DNA from: Streptomyces spinoverrucosus
GTDB taxonomy: Bacteria > Actinomycetota > Actinomycetes > Streptomycetales > Streptomycetaceae
DNA: 50,871 nucleotides
Direction: 5' to 3'
Assembly: GCF_006539505.1 (NCBI RefSeq)
Contig: NZ_BJND01000064.1
Span: 1-50,871 of the forward strand
A program made the translations under genes and the position numbers. Below are positions 20,245-29,435 of this stretch, piece by piece. A model generated the notes under the pieces. That model saw nothing but the letters and a program-made list of their open reading frames with translations, ran no database searches and was not told the DNA's origin. How positions within the stretch are numbered: the stretch's first letter is position 1; each line of letters starts with the position of its first letter.

Positions 20245-21165
20245 TCAGGAAGCCCGCCGCCGGTACTGCCCCGGCGCCACCCCGAACGCCCGCTTGAACG
20301 CCTTGGCGAACGCGAACTCCGAGGTGTAGCCGGTGCGCTGGGCGATCAGGCGCAGGGGCGTGTCGTCGTCGCGCAGGAGGCGGCCCGCCGTGGTCATGCG
20401 CCACCACGTGAGGTAGCCGAGCGGGGGCTCGCCGACCAGGGCGGTGAAGCGGCGGGCGAAGGCCGCGCGCGAGAGGCCGCCGGTGGCGCCGAGTTCCTCG
20501 ACGGTCCAGGGGTGGGCCGGGTCGGCGTGGATGGCGCGCAGGGCGGCCGCCACGGCCGGGTCGGCGAGCGCTGCCGACCAGCCCGTCGGATGCCCCGAGC
20601 CGTGCCGCTCGCGCTCCCACCAGGCCCGCAGGATGTACAGCAGGAGCGTGTCGAGCAGCGAGGTGACGATCGTGTCCGCGCCCGGCCGGGACTCCGCCAG
20701 CTCCGCGCCCAGCAGGTCCACCGCGGCACGGAGCTGACTGTGCGCACCGACCCGGGCGGGCAGGTGCACGACCTCCGGCAACTCGGTCAGCAGCGGATGG
20801 GCCCGGCTGCGGTCCAGCATGTACGCCCCGCACAGGATGACCGCGTCCGGCTCCGACTCCCGCGGCTCGGCGCGGAGTTCGGGCCACAGGCCGTCCGGGG
20901 TCCGTCGTACGTCCTCCAGCGGTACGTCGAGATCGGCGGCCAGCGCGTGCCCGCGCCCGTGGGCCAGGAACGCCACATCGCCCGGCGCCAGCGCCACCGG
21001 CTCGCCCTCGGCCGGGATCAGCCACGCCGACCCGCGCAGCACCACATGGAACCCGGCACCGTCCGAGGCCTCGAAGTGCAGCCCCCACGGCGCGTACATG
21101 TCCCGGCGTCCCGAGTGCGGCCGTCCGGTGCGCATGGCGGCGACCGCGTCACTGAGCACGTCCAT
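20245..21165 (-). CDS. AraC-family transcriptional regulator with cupin sensor domain
   Basis: 306 aa from the ATG at 21165 (MDVLSDAVAAM); TTG at 21186 is a longer alternative. The N-terminal 160 residues match the cupin-like AraC ligand-binding domain (HFEASDGAGFHVVLRG..., LAPGDVAFLAHGRGH). The C-terminal 100 residues hold the two AraC helix-turn-helix motifs (LSRAAFARRFTALVGEPPLG; TGYTSEFAFAKAFKRAFG). TACGGT six bases before the ATG suggests a leaderless mRNA. It is divergent from the oxidoreductase gene, which it most probably controls. Confidence 0.92.
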   Translation of the reverse strand: MDVLSDAVAAMRTGRPHSGRRDMYAPWGLHFEASDGAGFHVVLRGSAWLIPAEGEPVALAPGDVAFLAHGRGHALAADLDVPLEDVRRTPDGLWPELRAEPRESEPDAVILCGAYMLDRSRAHPLLTELPEVVHLPARVGAHSQLRAAVDLLGAELAESRPGADTIVTSLLDTLLLYILRAWWERERHGSGHPTGWSAALADPAVAAALRAIHADPAHPWTVEELGATGGLSRAAFARRFTALVGEPPLGYLTWWRMTTAGRLLRDDDTPLRLIAQRTGYTSEFAFAKAFKRAFGVAPGQYRRRAS

Positions 21166-21267
21166 GTCCGTACCGTAGCCCGCCAACCCGATGGCGAAGA
21201 CGTACGGACAGAAAGTCGAGACCGGTGGACATGGTTCGTCTCTCCCGGCGCGCCTAGCGTCGACGGC
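21166..21267. promoter_or_regulatory. Divergent leaderless promoters of araC-type and oxidoreductase genes
   Basis: In 102 bases, TAGCGT (21255-21260) lies seven bases before the oxidoreductase ATG, and on the other strand TACGGT lies six bases before the AraC ATG. Neither gene has a Shine-Dalgarno sequence. The AraC protein probably binds in this gap; no repeat pair is obvious. Confidence 0.5.
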
Positions 21268-22260
21268 ATGTCAACTACCGCACGTGCAGTGCTCTTTCAC
21301 GAAACCGGCGGCCCCGACGTGCTGAGCGTCGAGGAGACCGAGCTGCCCGAGCCCGGCCCGGGCGAGGTCCTCATCGACGTGGCCGCAGTCGGGCTCAACC
21401 GCGCGGACCTGTTGTTCCGCGCCGGTCAGTACTTCTACGCGCCGACTCTGCCCGGCTCCCGCAATGGCTACGAGGCCGCGGGCGAGGTCGTCGCTGTCGG
21501 GCCCGGCGTGACCGCGTTCGCCCCCGGCGACCCGGTCCTCACCGGCGGCAACTTCGAGCTCAGCGCCCGTGGTGTGTACGGCGACCGCATCCTGATGCCC
21601 GAGACGGCGGTGCTGCCGCGCCCCCGGGAGGTGGACGCGGTGACGGCGGCCGCCGCCTGGGTCACCTACTCGACGGCGTACGGCGCCCTGGTCCGGCAGG
21701 CCGCCCTGGCGCCCGGCGACCATGTCCTGATCACCGGCGCCTCCAGCGGCGCCGGTACCGCCGCGATCCAGGTGGCCCGCCGCACCGGCGCGGTACCGAT
21801 CGCCACCACCCGCACCGAGGCCAAGCGGCGGCGGCTGCTGGACCTGGGCGCCGAGCATGTCGTCGTCAGTGACGGCGAGGACGTGGTGAAGGAGACACGG
21901 CGGCTCACCGGCGGGCGTGGCGTCGAGGTCGTCTTCGACGCGATCGGCGGGCCCGGCTTCCGCACCCTCGGCGAGGCCGTCGTCCAGGGCGGCACACTGA
22001 TCAACTACGGCTGGCTGGACGGCCGGCCCACGGAACTCCCGATGCACTGGCCCCTCACCGTGCACGGCTACAACAACCTCGCCGCCGCCGACACCGCGGA
22101 AGGCCGCCGCCGGGCCTCCCACTACGTCAACTCCGGCCTCCTCGACGGCACGCTGCGCCCGGTCGTCGCCGAGGCCCTCGACGGACTCCACCGACTCCCC
22201 GACGCCCACCGGCTGATGGAGCGCAACGCCCACACCGGCAAGATCGTCGTACGGGTCTGA
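21268..22260 (+). CDS. NADPH:quinone oxidoreductase-type zinc-independent MDR protein
   Basis: 330 aa, the usual length for quinone oxidoreductases of the medium-chain dehydrogenase/reductase superfamily. The catalytic-domain opening (MSTTARAVLFHETGGPDVL), VGLNRADLLFRAGQY and the nucleotide-binding LITGASSGAGTAAIQVAR are visible. The Cys/His ligands of zinc alcohol dehydrogenases are absent. It would reduce quinones or alpha,beta-unsaturated carbonyls with NADPH. Divergence from an AraC regulator suggests induction by its substrate. Its stop lies two bases from that of the convergent GH84 gene. Confidence 0.93.
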   Translation: MSTTARAVLFHETGGPDVLSVEETELPEPGPGEVLIDVAAVGLNRADLLFRAGQYFYAPTLPGSRNGYEAAGEVVAVGPGVTAFAPGDPVLTGGNFELSARGVYGDRILMPETAVLPRPREVDAVTAAAAWVTYSTAYGALVRQAALAPGDHVLITGASSGAGTAAIQVARRTGAVPIATTRTEAKRRRLLDLGAEHVVVSDGEDVVKETRRLTGGRGVEVVFDAIGGPGFRTLGEAVVQGGTLINYGWLDGRPTELPMHWPLTVHGYNNLAAADTAEGRRRASHYVNSGLLDGTLRPVVAEALDGLHRLPDAHRLMERNAHTGKIVVRV

Positions 22261-22262
22261 AG

Positions 22263-24164
22263 CTAGCCCAGCGCCCGCGCCACGAACGCGTCCAGCACCC
22301 CCGCTCCCACCTCCACCGTGCGCGTGCGGCCCTGCCAGTCGGTGACCGTGTGGGAGCGGGCGGTGTCGCGCAGGGCGCGGACCTGGCTGCGCGTGGTGCC
22401 CGTGCCGTCCTGGAGGGCCAGGGCGGCCAGGGCCGCTCGCGCCCAGTCGTGGGTGGCGTCCAGCCATGGAGCGGCGGAGGTGCGCAGCGCCGGTGGGACC
22501 GTGTCGCGGGCCGTGGCGAGGGTGGTGAGGTGGTTGCGCAGGGCCGCCTTCGCGTTCGGGGCGCCGCGCCGGTACGCCTCGATCAGCGCGGCCAGCTTCG
22601 GTGCCGGGGTCGTGTCGATGCGGGAGGCGTGGTTGAGGTCGGCGAAGGCGCGCAGGGCGGTGAGGGCGCGGCGGTCGCCGGCGGCGAGGAGCCTCAGGCC
22701 CGCGTCGAGGGCGGCGGTGGGGCGATAGGCCTCCGGATGCCAGGCGTAGGCGGCGAGCGAGAAGAGGGCGGGGACGGAGGCGGTGGCCTGGTTCATGGGG
22801 TTGGCGGTGATGCCCGCCACCGCGCCGGGGACACCGGAGTCGCGGCCCTCGTAGGGGCCGAGGAGGAGGTTGCCCGGCGTGTAGTCGTTCACCGGGTAGT
22901 TGTCCCAGATCAGGACCGGGTGCGCGTAGCGGCGGGCGGCCTCGCGGGCCTGGTCGGTACGCAGGGTGGGGGAGACGACCAGGGGGCCCGTCCACATCAC
23001 GGTGATGTCGGGGGAGAGGGTGGAGGCGAGGGTTGTCTTGTAGTCGGTGGCGCGCGTGCCGTCGTACTCCGTGGGGACCGTGATCAGGGGGGTGGCTTCC
23101 GGGCGGGGGGTCAGGAAGTCGCGCTGGATGTCGTTCAGGAGGTCCGCCTGGGCGCGGGCCACCGCTGCCCGGCCATGGCCGTACGTCGTCCCGTCGGCGG
23201 CGCAGTTCCAGCGAGTGATGTCGATGTCGTCGAGCGGGACGGCGTACGAGCGCACGCCGATGTCCCAGAGCTGGCGGAACTTGCGCAGCAGGGCGGCGCG
23301 GTCGGCGGCGGAGGAGTAGCAGACGGTCGGGCCGGGGGAGAGGGCGTAGACGAAGGAGACGTGGCGGGCGGTGGCGCGTCGGGCCAGGGCGCGCAGGGCG
23401 GTCAGGCGTGACTCCGGGTACGGGTCGCGCCAGCGGGAGCGCAGGTAGGGGTCGTCCTTGGGGCTGTAGAGGTAGGTGTTGAGCTTCCAGCGGGCGGCGA
23501 AGTCGAGCTGGGCCAGGCGCTCCTGGTGCGTCCAGGGGGTGCCGTAGAAGCCCTCGACGATGCCCCTGGTGGCGGTGGCGGGCCAGTCCCGGATGCGGAC
23601 GGCGGGCAGGGTGGTGCGGGCGGTGGCCGTGCCGACGGGGCGCACCAGTTGGGCGAAGGTCTGTGCGGCGTGGAAGGTGCCGGTCCGGTCCGCTCCGGCG
23701 AGGACGACGCGGGGGGCGTCGTCGGCGTGGCCGACGGCGAGGACGTAGCCGCCCTTGGGCAGGCCCTTCGGTGAACCGGCGTCCAGGTCCGCCGACGTCC
23801 CGTCGGTGACCACGAGCAGCTCCCCGGAGCGGGGCTCGTCGCCGATGCGGATCTCGCGGGCACCGCCCGCGCGCAGTGCCCGGACGACGGTGTCGAGGGT
23901 GGCCGGATCAGTCGCGTCCCCGGTGCGCACCGCCACGCTGCGGCCGATGGCCACCGAGCCCCGGTCGTCGCGTACGACGCGCGGTGGGGGCCACAGGGTC
24001 GGCACCGGGGTGCTTTCGTCGGTGTGCGGGCGCGCGTCGTGCGGAGCCGCCCGTGTATCGCCCTCGCCGCCGGTGCCCCCCGACCAGTCGCGCAGCAGCA
24101 GGATGATCACCAGCCCGAGCGCGAAGCCCAGCAGCAGCGGTGCCGGGATGCGGAACGCGCGCAC
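22263..24164 (-). CDS. Secreted or membrane-anchored GH84 beta-N-acetylhexosaminidase
   Basis: 633 aa from a GTG with GAGGGAGGGGG upstream. Residues 8-25 form a membrane anchor or uncleaved signal (LLLGFALGLVIILLL). Residues 55-195 resemble the GH20b-like N-terminal domain of hyaluronidase/NAGase enzymes, and the GH84 barrel begins at RGIVEGFYGTPW (200-211). The catalytic acid pair is Asp312-Asp313 (PLDDID). A helical C-terminal region follows. GH84 enzymes use substrate-assisted catalysis to remove terminal GlcNAc; the natural substrate here may be a host, fungal or wall glycan. Confidence 0.92.
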   Translation of the reverse strand: MRAFRIPAPLLLGFALGLVIILLLRDWSGGTGGEGDTRAAPHDARPHTDESTPVPTLWPPPRVVRDDRGSVAIGRSVAVRTGDATDPATLDTVVRALRAGGAREIRIGDEPRSGELLVVTDGTSADLDAGSPKGLPKGGYVLAVGHADDAPRVVLAGADRTGTFHAAQTFAQLVRPVGTATARTTLPAVRIRDWPATATRGIVEGFYGTPWTHQERLAQLDFAARWKLNTYLYSPKDDPYLRSRWRDPYPESRLTALRALARRATARHVSFVYALSPGPTVCYSSAADRAALLRKFRQLWDIGVRSYAVPLDDIDITRWNCAADGTTYGHGRAAVARAQADLLNDIQRDFLTPRPEATPLITVPTEYDGTRATDYKTTLASTLSPDITVMWTGPLVVSPTLRTDQAREAARRYAHPVLIWDNYPVNDYTPGNLLLGPYEGRDSGVPGAVAGITANPMNQATASVPALFSLAAYAWHPEAYRPTAALDAGLRLLAAGDRRALTALRAFADLNHASRIDTTPAPKLAALIEAYRRGAPNAKAALRNHLTTLATARDTVPPALRTSAAPWLDATHDWARAALAALALQDGTGTTRSQVRALRDTARSHTVTDWQGRTRTVEVGAGVLDAFVARALG

Positions 24165-24429
24165 CGGGCCCCCTCCCTCGTGCGTCGACTGGCCACCAAC
24201 TCCCCTGTGAGAGACAGGGTATGACGGTATGGCAGTTGCGGGCGGATGGGTTGCGTGAACCGGGCGGTGGGCATCGTAGAGGTCCGTGTGGTGTCTTGTC
24301 CGGATGCGCCGTGCGGAGGGGGCACATGCGCCGCGTTGTGCGCCAGTTGGCGTAGACAGGCGCGCTCGCAGCTTTTATCCAGGTATTCGCGGGGCGGACG
24401 TGGCCCCGGCCGAGCACAGGAGGTCGCCG
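24165..24429. other. Divergent intergenic region before the six-gene signalling cluster
   Basis: 265 bases between the GH84 start (minus) and the cyclase-like gene (plus). The only strong signal is AGGAGG at 24418-24423, six bases before the ATG at 24430. A TTGCGT near 24254 and an AT-richer patch at 24372-24385 are possible promoter parts, but I cannot pick one. Confidence 0.4.
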
Positions 24430-25317
24430 ATGGTCGCGCCGGATCCTCTCAGCCACTGGATCGTCCTTCTCGACATCGAGGACTTCAGTCTGCGTGCGGA
24501 GACCGCCCAGGCGACGTTGCACGAAGAGCTGTACCACGTGGTCGAGTTCGCGCTGGCGCGCGCCGGTCTGGACCTCGACGGGTGCTCCGTGCAGGACCGC
24601 GGGGACGGCATGCTGATCCTGATCCCGATCGGCACCAGCCCCACCAGGCTGTTGCGGGAGCTGGTGCGGGGCCTGGAGGACGCGCTGGTCGAACACCGGG
24701 GCAAGTACAACGACGACCACCGCATGCGGCTGCGCGTCGGTCTGCACCAGGGGCTGGTGATCCAGCGCGGCCAGCGGTGGACCGGCACGGCCGTCAACGA
24801 CCTGGCCCGGCTGGTGGACGCCGCCCCGGTCAAGCAGGTGCTCGCCCGGGCCACGCGGGCGCACCTCGTGGTGGTCGTCTCCGAGGAGATGCACCGGTCG
24901 GTGGTGCTGGGCCGCTACCCGGGCATCGACCCGGCGGCCTATCTGCCCGCCGACTTCGTCACCAAGCACGACGAGCAGCGCCGGGGCTGGGTCACCGTAC
25001 CCGGCTATCCGGCGCCTCCCGGACTTCCCGCGGACCCGGGGGAGTCGCCACGTGACCGTGGAAGAAGCGGGGGAACCCCCGGCACGGGCGGCAACGCGGG
25101 AGGAGTGGGCGGCGGCACCGACCCGGGGAGCCCGGCACCGCCGCCCACGCTGTACGTCGAGGGCATGACGGGCGGTCAGCTCGCCGTGGGGGACGGCGCG
25201 TTGGCAGTTGGGGGTGACTATGTGGCGGGGGACAAGAAGGTCTACGGCTCTCCTCCGACGCCCAGTGCTGCGCCCGAAAACCCCGCCCCCCACCGCACCC
25301 CCGCGGACGGATCATGA
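24430..25317 (+). CDS. Class III nucleotide-cyclase-like protein of a multi-gene signalling cluster
   Basis: 295 aa with a near-ideal ribosome site. Residues 9-190 match a class III nucleotidyl cyclase fold: metal Asp15 (VLLDIEDFS), metal Asp59 (QDRGDGMLIL), RVGLHQGLV, and Asn123/Arg127 (GTAVNDLARL). All metal and transition-state residues are thus in place, but the base-selecting positions read Gln55 and Arg116 instead of adenylate-type Lys and Asp. Residues 195-245 are a Gly/Pro-rich linker, then the motif GGDYVAGDK (261-269), shared with the next protein. It overlaps the NTPase gene by ATGA. It may make a non-cAMP nucleotide or be a nucleotide sensor. Confidence 0.8.
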   Translation: MVAPDPLSHWIVLLDIEDFSLRAETAQATLHEELYHVVEFALARAGLDLDGCSVQDRGDGMLILIPIGTSPTRLLRELVRGLEDALVEHRGKYNDDHRMRLRVGLHQGLVIQRGQRWTGTAVNDLARLVDAAPVKQVLARATRAHLVVVVSEEMHRSVVLGRYPGIDPAAYLPADFVTKHDEQRRGWVTVPGYPAPPGLPADPGESPRDRGRSGGTPGTGGNAGGVGGGTDPGSPAPPPTLYVEGMTGGQLAVGDGALAVGGDYVAGDKKVYGSPPTPSAAPENPAPHRTPADGS

Positions 25318-27617
25318 ACACGCCCCCCGGACCCGCCCCCGCCACCCCGTCGCCCGCCCCGCAACCGGGGCCCGCGGCAGCGCCGAGGGGCGCTCAGCCC
25401 GCCCCCGCCGCCCCGGCCGCACCCGGCGCTGCTCCCGCCGCGCCCACCGGACCCGCCCCGGGCGCCGGAGCCGGTGGTGATGGCCAGCCCCCGGCGGGGC
25501 CCCAGGCGCCCACCCCGGAACCCCCCGCCAGCAACGTCGGCGCCGGTGCCAGTGCCAGCGTTGCCACCGCGCGCACCGGTCAGGGCAGCCTGCGTGCCGG
25601 GCTGCTGCGTGAGGCCTGGACGCACATCGGCGGCGACCGGGTGCAGGGCGACAAGATCGTCATCCATGCCGCGGGCGAGCGCGGAGTGGTCCTGCGGACC
25701 CTGGCCGCCGCCCTCGTGGAGACCGTCCGGCACACATTCCAGGCGCCGCCCCGCTGGGACGACATCCAGGCCGACGCCTGGCAGCGCCGCTCGGTCGTGC
25801 TGCGCGGCCCCGGCGGCGCGGGCAAGACCGCGGCGGCCGTCCGGCTGTTGCTCTCCGCCCAGGTCAAGGCCTGGTACCTGCTGGACTCGGTGGCCGAACT
25901 GACCCGGCTGACCGAGCTGCGCCAACTCGGCAGCGGCGCCGGGCTGATCCTCGACCGCCCCCGTGACCTCGGCGAGCTGCACGGCTCCCAACTGGCCGGC
26001 CTGGAGGGCCTGCTGGAGCGGGCCGACGCCCGCCTGGTGCTGATCGCCGGCCCGGACGCCGAGCTGGACCGCAGCGTCGGCGAGTACGTCCAGCGCGTCA
26101 CCCGCCCCGACTCCCTTGACGCCGTACTCGCCGCCCATCTGGCCCACCGGCTCGGCGAGGCGGACGCAGAACGCGCCCTGGCCGCCGACGGCGTCGCCGA
26201 CCTCACCGCGGAACTCCTGAGCGACGGCCCCGCCTGCCGCGACGCCGCCCGACTCGCGGAGGTGCTCGCGCACGAGTACGGCGGGGGCGGCATCGACCCG
26301 GACCGGGTACGCGCCCGGATGGACAGCTCCGGCGGCGAGGGCCCCGAGGAGTGGTTCGAGGGGCTCGGCGACACCGGGCTGCGCACCCAGGCCATCGCCC
26401 TCGCCGTCCTCGGCGGGCTGCCGCAGGAGGACGTGGCGCTGGCCGCCGCCGCCCTGCTCGACCGGTTCCGCAGCGACCGCGGCGTCCTCACCACGAGCGT
26501 CGAGCGCGGCCCCGTACCGCTCAGACAGGACCCGTTCGCGCAGTCCCGCCGGCTGCTCGCCGAGAAGCTGCGCGCCCGTACCGTCTCCGCGGTCACCCGC
26601 GGCAGCTTCGGCTGGCTGCCCTGCACCGTCGCCGAGTACCGCAACCCCGACTACCCGCCCCGGATCATCCGGCACGTCTGGTCCGAGTACCGCATCCAGC
26701 AGGAACTCGTCGACTGGCTGGCCGAGTTGGTCGACTCGCCCTCGCAGCAGGTGCGCAGCTTCGCCGGGACCGCGCTCGGCCTGATCGCCACCGAAGCCTT
26801 CGACCACATCGCCACGCAGGTGCTGCCCGGCTGGGTGCTGCACGAGGACAGCGGCTCCGCGCGCCGCGAGGCCATCGCCTACGCCCTGCGCGTGTGCGCC
26901 CGCGACCCCGCCCTGCGGCTCGGCGTGCACGCCCTCGTCAACGGCTGGTATCTCAGCGGCACCTGGGAGTTCCAGGCCGCCGCCGCCCGCGCGTACGGAC
27001 TGTGCCTGGGCGGCGCCGACCTCGACACCGCCGTGCGCTGCCTCACCCGGCTCGGCACCGTCGACCACATCCAGGTCGCCATCGCCATCGGGGACGCCTT
27101 CGCCGACCTCGTCGAGGACGACGTCGCCGCACACGCCCCGCTGGTGCTGCGGGCCGTCGCCGAGATGGTCCACGAACCGCTCAGCCGCCCCGTCGGCCAC
27201 CTCGTCTTCCTGATCCTCGCCGACGCCCTCGCCACGGAGGAAGGCCCGGACCTGCGCGCCCGCCCCACCCTGCTGAAGCTGGCCGCCGCGGACCCGCCCG
27301 GCAGCGAACTGCGCCGCCTGCTCGGCTACCTGTGGGCCGAGGTGATCGGCGGAGAACTCTTCGGCGACGAGTCCGCAGGCGTCCTGGAGGCCTGGGCCGC
27401 CCAGGCCGAGACCGACCCGCTGCTCCTCGACGACCTGCACCGCGTCCTCGTCCAGGACGTGGCCGCGCGCAGTCCCCGCGTCGGCAGCCTCCTGCGGCGC
27501 TATGTGACGCGCTGGGCCGAACGCGACCGCTTCCGTCCCCTGCCCCGCGCCGCGGCGGTCCTCGGCAGCGCCCTGCGGCCGTCCGCCGACCCCGCTCACT
27601 CTGGAGGTGCCCGGTGA
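25314..27617 (+). CDS. P-loop NTPase with Pro/Ala-rich N-terminus and helical-repeat C-terminus
   Basis: 767 aa. Residues 1-90 are Pro/Ala-rich and disordered. The motif GGDRVQGDK (106-114) matches the tail of the preceding cyclase-like protein. Walker A is GPGGAGKT (165-172), a Walker-B-like LILD ends at Asp214, and LVLIAGPD follows as a sensor-like strand. Residues about 440-740 are helical with Ala/Leu pairs like HEAT repeats. The layout, small NTPase core plus superhelical sensor, is like STAND or conflict-system NTPases, but I do not recognise a named family. It overlaps the next gene by GTGA, so stoichiometric production is likely. Confidence 0.72.
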   Translation: MNTPPGPAPATPSPAPQPGPAAAPRGAQPAPAAPAAPGAAPAAPTGPAPGAGAGGDGQPPAGPQAPTPEPPASNVGAGASASVATARTGQGSLRAGLLREAWTHIGGDRVQGDKIVIHAAGERGVVLRTLAAALVETVRHTFQAPPRWDDIQADAWQRRSVVLRGPGGAGKTAAAVRLLLSAQVKAWYLLDSVAELTRLTELRQLGSGAGLILDRPRDLGELHGSQLAGLEGLLERADARLVLIAGPDAELDRSVGEYVQRVTRPDSLDAVLAAHLAHRLGEADAERALAADGVADLTAELLSDGPACRDAARLAEVLAHEYGGGGIDPDRVRARMDSSGGEGPEEWFEGLGDTGLRTQAIALAVLGGLPQEDVALAAAALLDRFRSDRGVLTTSVERGPVPLRQDPFAQSRRLLAEKLRARTVSAVTRGSFGWLPCTVAEYRNPDYPPRIIRHVWSEYRIQQELVDWLAELVDSPSQQVRSFAGTALGLIATEAFDHIATQVLPGWVLHEDSGSARREAIAYALRVCARDPALRLGVHALVNGWYLSGTWEFQAAAARAYGLCLGGADLDTAVRCLTRLGTVDHIQVAIAIGDAFADLVEDDVAAHAPLVLRAVAEMVHEPLSRPVGHLVFLILADALATEEGPDLRARPTLLKLAAADPPGSELRRLLGYLWAEVIGGELFGDESAGVLEAWAAQAETDPLLLDDLHRVLVQDVAARSPRVGSLLRRYVTRWAERDRFRPLPRAAAVLGSALRPSADPAHSGGAR

Positions 27618-29371
27618 CCGAGCCGGTGTCGTTGATCGTCAGCCAGACGCCGGTGCCCCGCATGGCCGTGGGGCCGACCAAGGCGACCGAACCCCATCTC
27701 GCGGTCGTCTACGCCACCGCGTCCGGCGAGGTGGCCTGCTTCGAGGGCCGCCCGATGAAGCCCTCGCAGCAGATGTTCTCCAAGTACCGCACCCGCTACG
27801 AGGTCGACCTGCGCGCCTACCAGCGCTCCGCCGTCCTCGGCCGCAACCCGCTCGTCTCCCGGGACGGCGTGCACGCCTTCGAGGTGACCGTCGACTTCGC
27901 CTTCCGCATCGACGGCTGGAAGGGCGCCGAGGACTTCGTGCGCTCCGGCCTGCGCGACCCGCTGCCCGTGGTGCACGGCCACCTGGTCTCCCTCTTCCAC
28001 GGCGCCGGCCAGCGCTTCGCCATCGAGGACTCCTTCGGCCTCCAGCACCACCTCAACCAGCTGTGCGCCCAGCCGGTCGTCTTCCAGGAAGGCCTCAAGC
28101 TGTACGGCTGCCAGGTGCACGTCCGGCCCGACGCCAAGTCCCTGACCCATCTGGAATCCCTGATCGAGGCCGGGCGGCGCGAACACCTCGGCGCGGCCGA
28201 GCACATACCCAACAAGGGTGCCGTCGTCCGGCAGGCCGAGATCGAGGCCATCCAGCAGCAGGCCCAGATCGAGGCCACCGCCCGGCAGGCCGACGCGCTC
28301 GCCGACACCTTCACCACCAGCGACGGCCTGATCCGCCACTACCTGATCACCCACCCGCACGACGCCGCGGGTGCGTTCGAGATGCGCCGCCAACTGGAGG
28401 AGGCCCGCGCGGCCACCGCCGAACTGCAGAACCAGCGCGCGCTAGGCCTGTTCCAGGTCATGGCCGAGAAGGGCCTGATACAGGCCGGCGACCTGGAACA
28501 GATGCGCCAGCAGCTCACCGGCACCGTCGGCCGCGCCACCGGCGGCGACGGCGCCCTCCCGCCCCTGACCACCCCCCAGCTCACCGGCGGCCGCCCCTGG
28601 GACCCACCGCAACTACCCCCGGCCGATCAGAGTCCGGCCCCCGGCTACACCCCGACCGTCGTCTCACCCACCGTCGGCCCGTCCACACCGTCCGGCCCGC
28701 TCGCCAGGACCGCCCCCACCGCCCTGATCTACCTCGTCGTCGACGAGTCCCTCGACCGCGCCTGCCTCGACGAACTCCAGCGCGGACTGGACGCCCTGCA
28801 CTCCGCGCTCTCCGACGCCCCGGACGTCTCCCGCGTCCTGCGGCTGGGCGTCCTCGGCATGGCCGCCACCACCGAACAGCGGCTGTCCCTCGCCGAGGTC
28901 GGCCCCGGGACCCGTACCCCCCTCCTCGTGGGCCGGCGCGGGCTGTCGTACAGCCAGGCCTTCCGCACCCTGCGGCCGCTGATCGGACAGGACGTCACCG
29001 TCGTCAAGAACGACGGCGCCCAGGTGCTGCGGCCCATCGTGTACTTCCTCACCGGCGGCGCGCCCGACGAGGGCGCCGCCTGGCGGAGCGACTACCACGA
29101 CCTGACCGACACCGACCGCAACCGGGCGGCCCCGCACCTCATCGCGCTGGGCTTCGGCCGGGCCGAGGCGCAGGCCGTGCGGGGCGTGGCGACCCGCCCC
29201 GAGTTCGGCTTCATGGCCGCCCCGCACCAGGACGCCGCCTCGGCCGCACACAGCTGTGCCGCATTCCTGCGGGACAGCGTCGTCTCGTACGGGCAGCGCC
29301 TCGCGTCCGGCGAGGCGAACTTCTCCATCAACCCGCCGGACGGCTTCCGGCGGGCCGAGGACGCGCTGTGA
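27614..29371 (+). CDS. SPFH-like/coiled-coil protein fused to a degenerate vWA domain
   Basis: 585 aa from the GTG at 27614, with GGAGG upstream and overlapping the NTPase stop. Residues 55-235 resemble a stomatin/SPFH domain: mixed beta region, then a Gln/Glu/Ala helix (IEAIQQQAQIEATARQADAL). A Pro/Thr linker (315-368) leads to a vWA domain from 369 whose MIDAS reads DESLD (377-381), losing the second Ser of DxSxS. Its end (VATRPEFGF) is nearly identical to that of the next vWA protein, showing shared ancestry. There is no clear membrane segment. It may form a ring or scaffold; that is inference. Confidence 0.7.
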   Translation: MTEPVSLIVSQTPVPRMAVGPTKATEPHLAVVYATASGEVACFEGRPMKPSQQMFSKYRTRYEVDLRAYQRSAVLGRNPLVSRDGVHAFEVTVDFAFRIDGWKGAEDFVRSGLRDPLPVVHGHLVSLFHGAGQRFAIEDSFGLQHHLNQLCAQPVVFQEGLKLYGCQVHVRPDAKSLTHLESLIEAGRREHLGAAEHIPNKGAVVRQAEIEAIQQQAQIEATARQADALADTFTTSDGLIRHYLITHPHDAAGAFEMRRQLEEARAATAELQNQRALGLFQVMAEKGLIQAGDLEQMRQQLTGTVGRATGGDGALPPLTTPQLTGGRPWDPPQLPPADQSPAPGYTPTVVSPTVGPSTPSGPLARTAPTALIYLVVDESLDRACLDELQRGLDALHSALSDAPDVSRVLRLGVLGMAATTEQRLSLAEVGPGTRTPLLVGRRGLSYSQAFRTLRPLIGQDVTVVKNDGAQVLRPIVYFLTGGAPDEGAAWRSDYHDLTDTDRNRAAPHLIALGFGRAEAQAVRGVATRPEFGFMAAPHQDAASAAHSCAAFLRDSVVSYGQRLASGEANFSINPPDGFRRAEDAL

Positions 29372-29435
29372 CCCTCGGACACCTCACCACCAAGGCACCC
29401 CACGCAGTCCCCACTTGGAACAGAAACGGAAGACG

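Noticed and set aside
25242..27599. 785-codon antisense frame over the NTPase gene
   Set aside because: The plus frame has Walker A, coupled start and stop, and typical codon use; the antisense product is low complexity.
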